A stretch of 64,000 nucleotides of DNA, taken from positions 124,001-188,000 of the forward strand of contig NZ_FYBQ01000002.1 in NCBI RefSeq assembly GCF_900186125.1, read 5' to 3'. The translations under genes were made by a program, and so were the position numbers. This document shows, piece by piece, positions 35,612 to 44,259 of the stretch; the first letter of the stretch is position 1; every line of letters begins with the position of its first letter. The notes under the pieces are model-generated. The model did not search any database. It worked only from the letters and a program-made list of their open reading frames with translations, and was not told the origin of the DNA. This DNA is from Listeria goaensis. GTDB taxonomy: Bacteria > Bacillota > Bacilli > Lactobacillales > Listeriaceae.

Positions 35612-36457
35612 TTAACGTATCCCCATTGTATATGTTATGACTTGAGCCAAAGATTGGCTAACAATATTTTGGAATAACTCAGATAAAAAGACCGTTTTAT
35701 TATTTTTCACAACAGCAACAAATTCTTTTTCATTTTGTTGGTTTGCTGCTTTTAAAGCTTCCAGACTAGCCTTTTTAACTTCTGAATCAATTTTAATTGC
35801 CTCAATCACTTTTTTTAATTCCGCTTGAATCTCTTTCCAATTATAACTTGTCTCTTTATTTATAGTATTTGAAGTTCTATTGTCATTTCCACTTATCGCA
35901 CCTTGAATTGTACTTCCATGTGTATCTTTCACATTAATAGATGAATCATTGAAACTATTTTTATTGTGCGAATTTATATTTGCATGTTTACTCGTTATAG
36001 AATATTTATCTCCATTTTCAATAGTCTGCTTCTCAATATTGATATCGTAATAAGCATTATTATTATTAAAAGCAAATTCAACTGCATCTCGCACTTGCTC
36101 TAAAAATTCTCGGCTATTAAAGTGGATTTGATAAACCTGTCCTGAATTCAAGTATAAAGTTAGGTACTGCTTGCTACTTGTATAATTATTATATATAGTC
36201 CAAACATAAAAAGCTGAAATACCCGTTAGAATAACGCCTACGATAGGAACTGTAAAAAGTAAAATTAATGAAATGAGTATAAAGATAATCATAACAATAG
36301 GTATTTTAAACTTCTTCTTTCCCGAAAACAAATAAGAAATGTTGCTTAGTTGAATTGATATATCTGTAAACCTAAGCAAATTTTCTTTAATTAACATCTC
36401 TTCTGTAACAACCTCATTTACATTCGAATCTAACAAACCAGCTATATTATTTTTCAT
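35612..36457 (-). CDS. Orphan membrane protein with polar beta segment
   Basis: A 281-residue protein I do not fully recognise. Residues 1-50 are hydrophilic, residues 50-90 form two adjoining membrane helices, and 95-150 are a beta/alpha stretch resembling DUF6232-type membrane proteins (YLTLYLNSGQVYQIHF, then EFLEQVRDAVEFAF). Residues 150-205 are Asn/Ser/Thr-rich with short alternating strands (TSKHANINSHNKNS), and the C-terminus is helical. The gene is markedly AT-rich and rich in Asn, Ile and Lys codons compared with its neighbours, which suggests horizontal acquisition. TATAAT and GGGAGAGGG sit directly upstream, so it is an independent unit. A sensor or defence-associated role is only speculation. 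Confidence 0.65.
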   Translation of the reverse strand: MKNNIAGLLDSNVNEVVTEEMLIKENLLRFTDISIQLSNISYLFSGKKKFKIPIVMIIFILISLILLFTVPIVGVILTGISAFYVWTIYNNYTSSKQYLTLYLNSGQVYQIHFNSREFLEQVRDAVEFAFNNNNAYYDINIEKQTIENGDKYSITSKHANINSHNKNSFNDSSINVKDTHGSTIQGAISGNDNRTSNTINKETSYNWKEIQAELKKVIEAIKIDSEVKKASLEALKAANQQNEKEFVAVVKNNKTVFLSELFQNIVSQSLAQVITYTMGIR

Positions 36458-36603
36458 TTTACCCTCTCCCTTTTCTATTTACTTTTATTATACCAAACAG
36501 AAATAAGTATAATTTCGACATTTTTGTGAATAATTCTAGATATTTCAATTAAGTAGTGAGTTTTTGTGTATATTTTCGACACTTTATTGAACTCTTGGCA
36601 AAC

Positions 36604-36636
36604 CAAAAAACGACCCGCATATAAATAGCAGGTCGT
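36604..36636 (-). terminator. Terminator of the esterase gene
   Basis: ACGACCTGC/GCGGGTCGT stem (one G-T pair), then TTTTTTGG on the minus strand. Confidence 0.85.
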
Positions 36637-36645
36637 TCGTCATGT

Positions 36646-37689
36646 TTATTTTTCTTCCAAAAACTCTTGAATTAATTCGTATGTTTCTTCTGCCGCAGCA
36701 GTTTCCGTGTTCATGAAATCATGCGGAACTTTTTCAAGACGTTTGGCGAAAACTGGTACGCCAGCGTCTTTTAATTTTTTGGCGTAAGCCTCACCTTGGT
36801 CACGAAGCGGGTCGTACTCCGCCGTCACGAGGAATGTTTTCGGCAAGCCGCTTAAATCTTTGCTACGAATTGGCGCTACAAGCGGATCATATTTCCGGTC
36901 AGTCGCATTCCGTAAGTATAGTTTAAAATACTTGTCGAGCGATTCTTTCGTAAGTACATACCCCTCACTAAATTCATCCATCGATGGGTATAAAACAGAA
37001 GCATCACGACTAAAGATATCCGTAGCCGGATAAAGTAAAATTTGCTTGCTGATTTCTGGCTGTCCTTTCGCTTTAGCAAGCTGGGCTACAACTGCCGCAA
37101 TGTTTGCGCCTGTGCTATCGCCGGCCACAATGAGTTGCCCTGTTTTGTTTCGCAAGCTCGTCTTATGGCTAGCCGCCCAAAGAAGTGTCGCGTAAGCATC
37201 TTCAATAGCTGCTGGGAAAGGATTTTCTGGTGCCAAACGATAATCTACCGATACAACACGTGCGCCTGTTTTTTGAACAAGTTTACGAGCTATTGTATCG
37301 TGCGTTTGGAGACCGCCGGTAATAAATCCACCACCGTGGAAATAAATGATAATATCGTATGGACCTTCTTCTTGTGGCGTATAAATTCGCAGTGGAATTT
37401 TCCCACCTGGTCCATCAATTTTTTTATCTTCCGTGTCGCCAATTTCAATTTGTTTGGCTGCTGGAATCGCTTTTTCAGCAAGACGAATGTATTTATAACG
37501 AGAATCCACATCAGAAAGTGGCGCCTTCTTTTTCACGTAATCTTGCGCAGCTTCTTCTAAATTATCCAAAACTTTTGGATCGTAATCGCGTTTCCCAACT
37601 GCTTTTTTATAGATAAATAAAACAGCAAGAAGCGGTAATAAAATAATGCCGAAAGCAAGGATGCCTATCCATTTCAACGTATTTTTCAA
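36646..37689 (-). CDS. HSL-family esterase/lipase with N-terminal membrane anchor
   Basis: A 347-residue alpha/beta hydrolase of the hormone-sensitive-lipase family. The oxyanion motif is YFHGGGFITGG, the nucleophile Ser is in VAGDSTGAN, the Asp in TAEYDPLRDQG and the His in VPHDFMN, so the catalytic set is complete. Residues 5-28 form a membrane helix, so the enzyme is probably tethered with its catalytic domain outside. Natural substrate unknown; short-chain esters are typical. It is divergent from argG and monocistronic. Confidence 0.9.
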   Translation of the reverse strand: MKNTLKWIGILAFGIILLPLLAVLFIYKKAVGKRDYDPKVLDNLEEAAQDYVKKKAPLSDVDSRYKYIRLAEKAIPAAKQIEIGDTEDKKIDGPGGKIPLRIYTPQEEGPYDIIIYFHGGGFITGGLQTHDTIARKLVQKTGARVVSVDYRLAPENPFPAAIEDAYATLLWAASHKTSLRNKTGQLIVAGDSTGANIAAVVAQLAKAKGQPEISKQILLYPATDIFSRDASVLYPSMDEFSEGYVLTKESLDKYFKLYLRNATDRKYDPLVAPIRSKDLSGLPKTFLVTAEYDPLRDQGEAYAKKLKDAGVPVFAKRLEKVPHDFMNTETAAAEETYELIQEFLEEK

Positions 37690-37784
37690 TTGCGCTCATC
37701 TCCTAATCAGTAATTTACTTTCTAAGTATATCAGGTTTATTTCAGTTAACCAATTATAACGCAACGTGGATTTTTAAACACCCA

Positions 37785-37865
37785 AGTGAATAAAAATTAA
37801 TTTTTTGTTGTAAAAATACATAATCAGTGATAATATATATTAAATAAAATGTATATTTATAAATA
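37785..37865 (+). promoter_or_regulatory. argGH promoter flanked by two ARG boxes
   Basis: TTGTAA (37808-37813), a 17-bp spacer and TAATAT (37831-37836) lie between two ArgR-like 18-bp boxes at 37785-37802 (AGTGAATAAAAATTAATT, one mismatch from the core TGAAT-N4-ATTCA) and 37848-37865 (weaker). Their centres are 63 bp apart, about six helical turns, which suits looped repression by arginine-bound ArgR. Confidence 0.65.
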
Positions 37866-37879
37866 AAGGGGCTGTTAAA

Positions 37880-39094
37880 ATGGTGAAGGAAAAAATTATT
37901 TTGGCTTATTCTGGTGGTTTGGACACTTCTGTAGCAATCAAGTGGCTCGTTCATTCAAATTATGATGTCATTGCTTGCTGTCTAGACGTTGGGGAAGGGA
38001 AAAACCTCGATTTTATTAAAGAAAAAGCTTTAGAAGTTGGGGCTTCTGCCTCTTACACGGTGGACGCAAAAGATGAGTTTGCGAAAGAATTTGCGTTGGT
38101 GGCGCTTCAAGCCCATGCCTACTACGAAGGGGAATACCCGCTTGTTTCGGCACTTTCAAGACCTTTAATCGCGAAAAAACTTGTTGAAATCGCCGAAAAA
38201 GAAGGGGCTTCTGCCATCGCGCATGGCTGTACGGGGAAAGGCAATGACCAAGTCCGTTTTGAAGTCGCAATCCATGCCCTAGCCCCGCATTTAAAAGTCG
38301 TTGCGCCCGTTCGTGACTGGAAATGGTCGCGCGAAGAAGAAATTGCCTATGCAAAAGAAAACGGGATTCCGATTCCAATTGACTTAGACAACCCGTTTTC
38401 TGTTGATCAAAATTTATGGGGCAGAAGCAATGAATGCGGTGTCTTAGAAAACCCGTGGACAGCCCCACCTGAAGCAGCATATGACCTAACTGCCTCACTT
38501 GAAAACGCGCCCGATGCGCCGGAATTCATTGAGATTGCGTTTAAATCTGGCGTGCCAATCGCGCTAAACGATGAAGAAATGGGGCTCGCGGATTTAATTC
38601 TTGCGCTGAACCAAATTGCCGGCAAGCACGGAATCGGACGCATCGATCACATCGAAAATCGCTTAGTCGGCATTAAATCACGCGAAGTGTATGAATGCCC
38701 TGGTGCCGTGACGCTAATCACCGCTCATAAAGCGCTTGAAGACTTGACTTTCGTTCGCGAAATGGCGCATTTCAAACCGCTTATTGAGCAAAAAATCAGC
38801 GAAACCATTTATAACGGGCTTTGGTATTCGCCGCTCACAGAGGCACTTATCAGCTTCCTAAAAACGACACAGCAGTATGTAAACGGCGTTATCCGCCTAA
38901 AACTTTACAAAGGGCATGCCATTGTAGAAGGAAGAAAGTCACCTAATTCCCTTTATGATGAAAACTTGGCCACGTATACCTCGGCAGATACTTTTGATCA
39001 GGAGGCTGCAGTTGGTTTTATTAAGCTGTTCGGTCTGCCAACTAAAGTGAACGCAGAAGTGAATGCACAAAAAACCGCGATAAGCGAGGTGTGA
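37880..39094 (+). CDS. argG: Argininosuccinate synthase
   Basis: A 404-residue enzyme joining citrulline and aspartate, with ATP, to argininosuccinate, the penultimate step in arginine biosynthesis. The PP-loop is [17 protein letters not shown] at residues 6-22. Other signature parts are [26 protein letters not shown] and [14 protein letters not shown]. The AAGGGGCT box precedes the ATG. argH follows after 3 bases, so the two genes form an operon. Confidence 0.97.
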   Translation: MVKEKIILAYSGGLDTSVAIKWLVHSNYDVIACCLDVGEGKNLDFIKEKALEVGASASYTVDAKDEFAKEFALVALQAHAYYEGEYPLVSALSRPLIAKKLVEIAEKEGASAIAHGCTGKGNDQVRFEVAIHALAPHLKVVAPVRDWKWSREEEIAYAKENGIPIPIDLDNPFSVDQNLWGRSNECGVLENPWTAPPEAAYDLTASLENAPDAPEFIEIAFKSGVPIALNDEEMGLADLILALNQIAGKHGIGRIDHIENRLVGIKSREVYECPGAVTLITAHKALEDLTFVREMAHFKPLIEQKISETIYNGLWYSPLTEALISFLKTTQQYVNGVIRLKLYKGHAIVEGRKSPNSLYDENLATYTSADTFDQEAAVGFIKLFGLPTKVNAEVNAQKTAISEV

Positions 39095-39097
39095 CGA

Positions 39098-40465
39098 ATG
39101 GAAAAACTTTGGGGCGGCCGCTTTGAAGGCGTGAGCGAAGACTGGATTGATGCGTTTGGTGCATCGATTTCGTTCGACCAAAAACTCGCGGACGAGGATA
39201 TTACAGGTAGCTTGGCGCATGTAAAGATGCTTGGTAAGACTGGGATTTTGCCAGCAGACGACGCCAAATTGATTATTTCTGGTTTGGAGTCAATGCGACA
39301 TAAATTGCAGCAAGGAAAACTTCAGTTTACAACGCAAAATGAAGATATCCATTTAAATTTGGAAAAATTACTGCACGATGAAATTGGTGCGACAGCAGGC
39401 AAGCTGCACACGGCGAGAAGTCGCAACGATCAAGTGGCAACGGATATGCACTTGTACTTAAAACGCGCGGTAAACGACATTTTAAAGGCGCTTAAACATT
39501 TAAAACTCGTGTTAATCCAAAAAGCAGAGGCGCATGTGGAGACGATTATGCCCGGCTATACGCATTTGCAGCACGCGCAGCCGATTTCGTTCGCCCATCA
39601 CTTGCTCGCCTATCATGATATGTTTTCGCGTGACACGGAGCGCTTTCAAGAAAATCTAACGCGCATCGACTATTCACCGCTCGGAGCCGCCGCGCTTGCT
39701 GGCACAACTTTTCCAATTGATCGCCAATACAGCGCAGAGCTACTGGAATTTGAGAACGTCTATGAAAACAGTTTGGATGCCGTAAGCGACCGCGATTACA
39801 TTATCGAATTTTTAAGCCATTCGGCAATTTTAATGATGCATCTCTCGCGTTTTTGCGAAGAGCTTATTTTATGGACGAGCCACGAGTTTCAATTTGTCAC
39901 ACTAACCGATGCTTTTTCAACCGGCAGTTCTATCATGCCTCAAAAGAAAAACCCCGACATGGCAGAGCTTATTCGGGGGAAAACGGGACGAGTCTACGGG
40001 AATTTATTTTCGCTTCTTACAGTCATGAAAAGCCTCCCTCTCGCCTATAATAAAGACCTCCAAGAAGACAAAGAAGGCATGTTTGATACAGTGGAAACGG
40101 TGACGAACAGTTTAGCCATCTTCGCCGGAATGATTGATACGATGAGCGTAAACGAAAAAGGCATGCAAACAGCGACCGAAAAAGATTTCTCAAACGCGAC
40201 CGAACTCGCCGATTATTTAGCTAAAAAAGGCGTGCCTTTCAGAGAAGCGCATGAAATCGTTGGAAAACTCGTTTTAGACTGCACGAAAAAAGGAATTTTC
40301 CTGCAAGATATCTCACTCGCAGATTACAAGGCCGTCTCGCCTCTTATTGAAGCGGATATATATGAAAGTCTAGCCTCGAAAACGGCTGTAGAAAAACGCA
40401 CCTCTTACGGCGGAACTGGTTTCGATTCGGTGCGACAAGCGATAGAACGAGCGAAAGAAAAATAA
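39098..40465 (+). CDS. argH: Argininosuccinate lyase
   Basis: A 455-residue member of the aspartase/fumarase superfamily that cleaves argininosuccinate to arginine and fumarate. It starts [22 protein letters not shown] and carries the superfamily signature [11 protein letters not shown] (about residue 280) that contains the catalytic Ser loop, plus [13 protein letters not shown] and [18 protein letters not shown]. It is translationally linked to argG. No other arg genes are present in the window. Confidence 0.97.
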   Translation: MEKLWGGRFEGVSEDWIDAFGASISFDQKLADEDITGSLAHVKMLGKTGILPADDAKLIISGLESMRHKLQQGKLQFTTQNEDIHLNLEKLLHDEIGATAGKLHTARSRNDQVATDMHLYLKRAVNDILKALKHLKLVLIQKAEAHVETIMPGYTHLQHAQPISFAHHLLAYHDMFSRDTERFQENLTRIDYSPLGAAALAGTTFPIDRQYSAELLEFENVYENSLDAVSDRDYIIEFLSHSAILMMHLSRFCEELILWTSHEFQFVTLTDAFSTGSSIMPQKKNPDMAELIRGKTGRVYGNLFSLLTVMKSLPLAYNKDLQEDKEGMFDTVETVTNSLAIFAGMIDTMSVNEKGMQTATEKDFSNATELADYLAKKGVPFREAHEIVGKLVLDCTKKGIFLQDISLADYKAVSPLIEADIYESLASKTAVEKRTSYGGTGFDSVRQAIERAKEK

Positions 40466-40531
40466 TAACGAATAGCGAGTCTCGGACATATAAAAAAACA
40501 AGCATAAATTTCGTTTTAAAAATCATATAAC

Positions 40532-40562
40532 TTGCCTTAGAGTCCACTCCAACATTTATACT
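40532..40562 (+). promoter_or_regulatory. MerR-type promoter of the aldo-keto reductase gene
   Basis: TTGCCT (40532-40537) and TATACT (40557-40562) are 19 bp apart, the over-long spacing typical of MerR-activated promoters. The spacer holds an imperfect palindrome TTAGAGT-CC-ACTCCAA (40537-40552), the expected MerR binding site. From memory, L. monocytogenes has a MerR gene next to its homologous reductase; none is adjacent here. Confidence 0.75.
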
Positions 40563-40592
40563 AAGAATGTAAAAATGGAGGAGGAATATAAC

Positions 40593-41444
40593 ATGAAAAA
40601 CATCCAACTAAACAACGGGATTGAAATCCCAATTTTAGGATTTGGTGTATATCAAATTCCAAAAGAAGAAACTGCCGAAGCCGTTAAAAACGCAATTAAA
40701 GCTGGCTACAGACATATCGACACAGCGCAAAGTTATCTAAACGAACAAGAAGTTGGTCAAGGAATTGCCGCTTCTGGAATCCCTCGTGAAGAATTATTTG
40801 TGACAACAAAAATTTGGGTTCATAATGTTAGTTATGACGGTGTTATGAAATCCTACCAAGAATCGTTAGAGCGTCTGAGCCTTAATTACGTTGATTTATT
40901 ACTCATTCATCAACCTTATAACGATATTTACGGCGCTTGGCGGGCAATGGAAGAATTACAGAAAAACGGTCAAGTAAAAGCGATTGGAGTTTCTAATTTT
41001 GCAGTAGAACGCGCCGTCGATTTAGCTGAATTCAATGCGGTCACACCTCAAGTCAATCAAATTGAAATTAACCCTTTCCAGCAGCAAACAAAAAACATTC
41101 ATGCCCTCCAAGAAGAAGGAATTGCCGCCGAAGCATGGGCACCCTTTGCTGAAGGTAAAAATGATATTTTCAATCATCCCGTTTTAACAAAAATTGGGGG
41201 AAAATACGGAAAAAGCACCGCGCAAATTATTGTCCGCTGGCTAGTCGAACAAGATATCATTGTGCTAGCTAAATCAGTAAAATTAGAACGTATGATGGAA
41301 AATATCGATGTGTTTGATTTCTCACTAACGGAGGAAGATAAAGAAGCCATTGCAACAATGAACATCGGTGAAAGCCAATTTTTCTCACATGCAGATCCAT
41401 CTATGATTAAATGGATGGCGACACGAGAAATTGAAGGTATTTAA
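40593..41444 (+). CDS. Aldo-keto reductase
   Basis: A 283-residue NADPH-dependent AKR of the 2,5-diketo-gluconate reductase type. The catalytic tetrad is intact: Asp43 (HIDTAQ), Tyr48 (SYLNE), Lys73 (TTKIW) and His106 (LIHQP). NAD(P) binding residues follow near the C-terminus (LAKSVKLERMMENIDVFDF). Start ATG 40593 has GGAGGAGG before it; the upstream in-frame ATG lies in the ribosome binding site. The gene is driven by the MerR-type promoter at 40532-40562, which suggests induction by a reactive aldehyde or electrophile that the enzyme then reduces. Confidence 0.93.
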   Translation: MKNIQLNNGIEIPILGFGVYQIPKEETAEAVKNAIKAGYRHIDTAQSYLNEQEVGQGIAASGIPREELFVTTKIWVHNVSYDGVMKSYQESLERLSLNYVDLLLIHQPYNDIYGAWRAMEELQKNGQVKAIGVSNFAVERAVDLAEFNAVTPQVNQIEINPFQQQTKNIHALQEEGIAAEAWAPFAEGKNDIFNHPVLTKIGGKYGKSTAQIIVRWLVEQDIIVLAKSVKLERMMENIDVFDFSLTEEDKEAIATMNIGESQFFSHADPSMIKWMATREIEGI

Positions 41445-41466
41445 TAGCAGAAATGAGGATTCGTAA

Positions 41467-42042
41467 ATGAAAACTGTATATTTAATGCGTCACGGTCAAA
41501 CACTTTTTAATGCACAGCATAAAATTCAAGGTTTTTGCGACTCCCCGCTAACACCAATAGGTATTAAACAAGCAAAAATAGCGCGTACCCATATAGAACG
41601 TAATAATATTATTTTGGATGAGGCTTATTCTTCAACGTCTGAAAGAGCCTGTGATACCCTTGAACTACTGACAGACATCCCTTATAAGCGTGTAAAAGGT
41701 TTACGTGAATGGAATTTTGGAACTTACGAAGGAGAGGGCGAACATTTAAATCCACCTCTTCCCTATCAAGATTTTTTCATCCAGTTTGGCGGTGAATCAC
41801 AAATAGAAGTAGAAGAAAGAATCACAAAGACCATTACAGACATCACAAAAAACAGCCGCGAAAGCAACATTTTAATCGTCTCACACGGCGCCGCAATAGC
41901 CAACTTTTATCGTCACTGGGAACATACCAGCCCCGTTAAAAAGAAAGCCAAAATACAAAACTGCTCTTTGTTCAAATACCAGTATCACCAAAATCAATTT
42001 ATTTTAGAAGAGATTATTGAACATGATTTCACTTCCATATAA
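41467..42042 (+). CDS. Histidine phosphatase family protein (phosphoglycerate mutase-like)
   Basis: A 191-residue histidine phosphatase. The phospho-accepting motif is YLMRHGQTLFN (Arg8, His9), an Arg/Glu pair follows (YSSTSERACDTLELL, then LREWNFGTYEGEGEHLN), and the second His is in IVSHGAAIANFY. Such proteins are usually phosphatases of small phosphoesters rather than true mutases. It starts 22 bases after the reductase gene with GAGG before ATG, so the two are probably cotranscribed. Substrate unknown. Confidence 0.88.
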   Translation: MKTVYLMRHGQTLFNAQHKIQGFCDSPLTPIGIKQAKIARTHIERNNIILDEAYSSTSERACDTLELLTDIPYKRVKGLREWNFGTYEGEGEHLNPPLPYQDFFIQFGGESQIEVEERITKTITDITKNSRESNILIVSHGAAIANFYRHWEHTSPVKKKAKIQNCSLFKYQYHQNQFILEEIIEHDFTSI

Positions 42043-42044
42043 AA

Positions 42045-42068
42045 GAAGAGAGCCACGGGGCTCTCTTC
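42045..42068 (-). terminator. First of two near-identical hairpins flanking the palindromic element
   Basis: GAAGAGAGCC/GGCTCTCTTC, loop ACGG; the T tail is on the minus strand, so it ends the converging minus-strand gene. Confidence 0.8.
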
Positions 42069-42120
42069 AGCTTGTAGAAGAGCTTTAAATTCACACCAAA
42101 CAAAACGTACCACGCAAAAT

Positions 42121-42241
42121 CAGAGTGATGACAAATGGTGAGATTCTAGGCAAAACCGAGTACCGCACCGGAACGTACTCGAGTACGTGAGGAGCGGAAC
42201 GGAGGTTTTAACGACGAAGATCGCCGTTTGTCATCACTCTG
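42121..42241. repeat. 121-bp palindromic intergenic element (MITE or REP-like)
   Basis: The ends carry a 15-bp perfect inverted repeat (CAGAGTGATGACAAA and its complement), imperfect complementarity continues inward (AAAACC/GGTTTT), and the centre is a 16-bp perfect palindrome acgtactcgagtacgt (42173-42188). No open frame. The whole element can fold as a cruciform or long hairpin. I recall similar palindromic segments between Listeria genes, but cannot verify copies from this window. Confidence 0.65.
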
Positions 42242-42270
42242 AAGAGAGCCTCCTCTGGCTCTCTTCTTTT
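42241..42270 (+). terminator. Second hairpin flanking the palindromic element
   Basis: GAAGAGAGCC/GGCTCTCTTC, loop TCCTCT, tail TTTTATTC on the plus strand; ends the histidine phosphatase transcript. It shares its stem with the hairpin at 42045-42068. Confidence 0.85.
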
Positions 42271-43198
42271 ATTCAACCACCAAATTCCCCGCAACACGTT
42301 TTGCCTCGCGCATCATATCTTGAATGACTTCCGCGCACGGTTTAATATCCGTTATCATACCCGTAATTTGACCGGCCATGATAGAACCATTTTCTGTGTC
42401 GCCTTCTAAAACCGCTTTTCTTAGCGAGCCAAGCGTCAATGCTTCTAGGGCATCGCGGTCGACATTTTCTTCTTCCAAACGCAAGTATTCTTTAATCATT
42501 TTGTTTTTAATCGAACGCACAGGCGCGCCCGCTTTTCTACCCGTGACCGTCGTATCGCGATCACTTGCCTTTAACATCGCAGCTTTGAAGTTAGGGTGTA
42601 CAGGGCATTCATCTGTGGCTAAAAAGCGGGTCCCAACCTGAACGCCTTCTGCGCCAAGCGCAAAACAAGCCGCAATTCCCCGCCCGTCTGCAACGCCACC
42701 AGCCCCGACAACGGGGATATCGACAGCATCTACAATTTGCGGTAACAAGGCCATCGTCGTCGTTTCGCCGACATGCCCACCAGCTTCCGTGCCTTCCGCA
42801 ATAATCGCATCCGCCCCAAGCTTCGCCATCCTTTTAGCAATCATGACAGACGGCACAACTGGCATGACGATTATGCCTGCTTCCTTCCAAATCGGCATGA
42901 AACTTTTTGGTGTGCCAGCGCCTGTTGTAATTATTTTAACGTCCTCTTCAATTAAGACGTCCGTAAGTTCCTGAATATTTTCCATCATTAGCATTAAATT
43001 AACGCCAAATGGCTTATCCGTGAGCGCCTTCGTTTTCTGAATTTCAACCCGCAAATCATCCGCGCTCATTCCGCCAGACGCAATGATGCCAAGCCCGCCG
43101 GCGTTTGATACGGCAGAAACTAGGGGTGCCTTCGCAATTTGCGCCATCGCACCTTGAATGATGGGGTATTTAATTCCCAGTAAAGTTGTAATTGACAT
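42269..43198 (-). CDS. Nitronate monooxygenase (2-nitropropane dioxygenase type)
   Basis: A 309-residue FMN enzyme of the NMO/FabK family. Visible features are GIKYPIIQGAMAQIAKAPLVSAVSNAGGLG near the start, GVNLMLMM, VIVMPVVPSVM, AEGTEAGGHVGETTTMALLPQIVD, and the phosphate-binding VVGAGGVADGRGIAACFALGAEGVQVGTRF. The HVGE segment contains the His common to both nitronate oxidases and FabK-type enoyl-ACP reductases, so FabK-like activity cannot be excluded. Monocistronic or first in a run with the fructokinase upstream, 52 bases away. Confidence 0.88.
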   Translation of the reverse strand: MSITTLLGIKYPIIQGAMAQIAKAPLVSAVSNAGGLGIIASGGMSADDLRVEIQKTKALTDKPFGVNLMLMMENIQELTDVLIEEDVKIITTGAGTPKSFMPIWKEAGIIVMPVVPSVMIAKRMAKLGADAIIAEGTEAGGHVGETTTMALLPQIVDAVDIPVVGAGGVADGRGIAACFALGAEGVQVGTRFLATDECPVHPNFKAAMLKASDRDTTVTGRKAGAPVRSIKNKMIKEYLRLEEENVDRDALEALTLGSLRKAVLEGDTENGSIMAGQITGMITDIKPCAEVIQDMMREAKRVAGNLVVE

Positions 43199-43250
43199 AG
43201 TAATCCTCCAAATGTGTGTTTGCTCACATTATACCAAAAATATGGTCGCT

Positions 43251-44129
43251 TTAAAACTCTCTTTCGTACGTTTGAACGGCTAAAATCACACAGCCCGTAA
43301 TGCCCGCATCATCTTCTAAAAGCGGCGGAACGATATACTCATCAAGCGCTGGTAGTTGCACGTATTGATTCATGAGGCCTTTGAGCTTTTGACGTACAAG
43401 TGGGAACAATTGGCGCTGTTTCATGACGCCGCCACCTAAAATAATTCGCTCAGGCGAAAGAATCAAACTGTAATTCATAACAGCCTGCGCCAAATAATGC
43501 GCTTCTAGGTTCCAGACTTCTTCGTTCTCAGCAAGCAAGACGCTTTTTTGCCCCCAACGTTTTTCAATAGCACCACCTGCCGCGAGTCCTTCCAAACAGT
43601 CATCGTGTGAGGGACAATTTCCTGTGAAACGGTCGTGTTTATGGCGTTTTACCATGATATGCCCCATTTCCGGGTGCGAAAATCCTTCTAAAATTTCGCC
43701 GCGAACGACTGCTCCCCCGCCGATTCCAGTGCCGATTGTCACATAAATACAACTGCTTAATCCTTTCGCCGCGCCAAGTGTCACTTCACCAAGTGCCGCC
43801 GCGTTTACGTCGGTTGTAAAGCCCATCGGTACACTAAACTCCGCTTTAAGCGCCCCAATAATATTGTAGTTTCGCCAAGCAAGCTTTGGCGTATGCGTGA
43901 TGTAACCATAAGTTGCGCTGTCTTTCCGAATGTCAATAGGACCAAACGAGCCGACACCAATTGCTTTTAAATCGCTTTCATATTGTTTGAAAAATTGAAT
44001 CACTTGTTGCATCGTTTCTGCGGGTTCCGTTGTTTTGTAAGTTTCTCGTTTAATAATTCGACCTTTTTCATCGCCAACCGCAACAACAAATTTTGTACCA
44101 CCTGCTTCAATCGCTCCAAAAACCATCAT
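43251..44129 (-). CDS. ROK-family fructokinase
   Basis: A 292-residue sugar kinase. The phosphate-binding start is FGAIEAGGTKFVVAVGDE, the ROK core is IYVTIGTGIGGGAVVRGEILEG, and the zinc-binding loop GHIMVKRHKHDRFTGNCPSHDDCLEGLAAGGAI is intact. The short TVNAAALGEV-like sugar site (TTDVNAAALGEVTLG) holds the catalytic Asp. The close match to B. subtilis GmuE/YdhR-type fructokinases supports fructose as substrate. AGGAGG precedes the ATG. Confidence 0.9.
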   Translation of the reverse strand: MMVFGAIEAGGTKFVVAVGDEKGRIIKRETYKTTEPAETMQQVIQFFKQYESDLKAIGVGSFGPIDIRKDSATYGYITHTPKLAWRNYNIIGALKAEFSVPMGFTTDVNAAALGEVTLGAAKGLSSCIYVTIGTGIGGGAVVRGEILEGFSHPEMGHIMVKRHKHDRFTGNCPSHDDCLEGLAAGGAIEKRWGQKSVLLAENEEVWNLEAHYLAQAVMNYSLILSPERIILGGGVMKQRQLFPLVRQKLKGLMNQYVQLPALDEYIVPPLLEDDAGITGCVILAVQTYEREF

Positions 44130-44259
44130 TCATTTCCTCCTATGTAAAACGTTTTCAAATACATCTTACCTCATTTTTCTAAAAACACAAGATTATTTTT
44201 AGAAAATTAGCGTTTTAGATTCTTTATACCTAAAAAGGCAGATAATTTAATTTAAAAAT

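Noticed and set aside
38016-38498. 160-codon minus-strand frame inside argG
   Set aside because: It lies wholly within a well-supported gene on the opposite strand and has no start signals.
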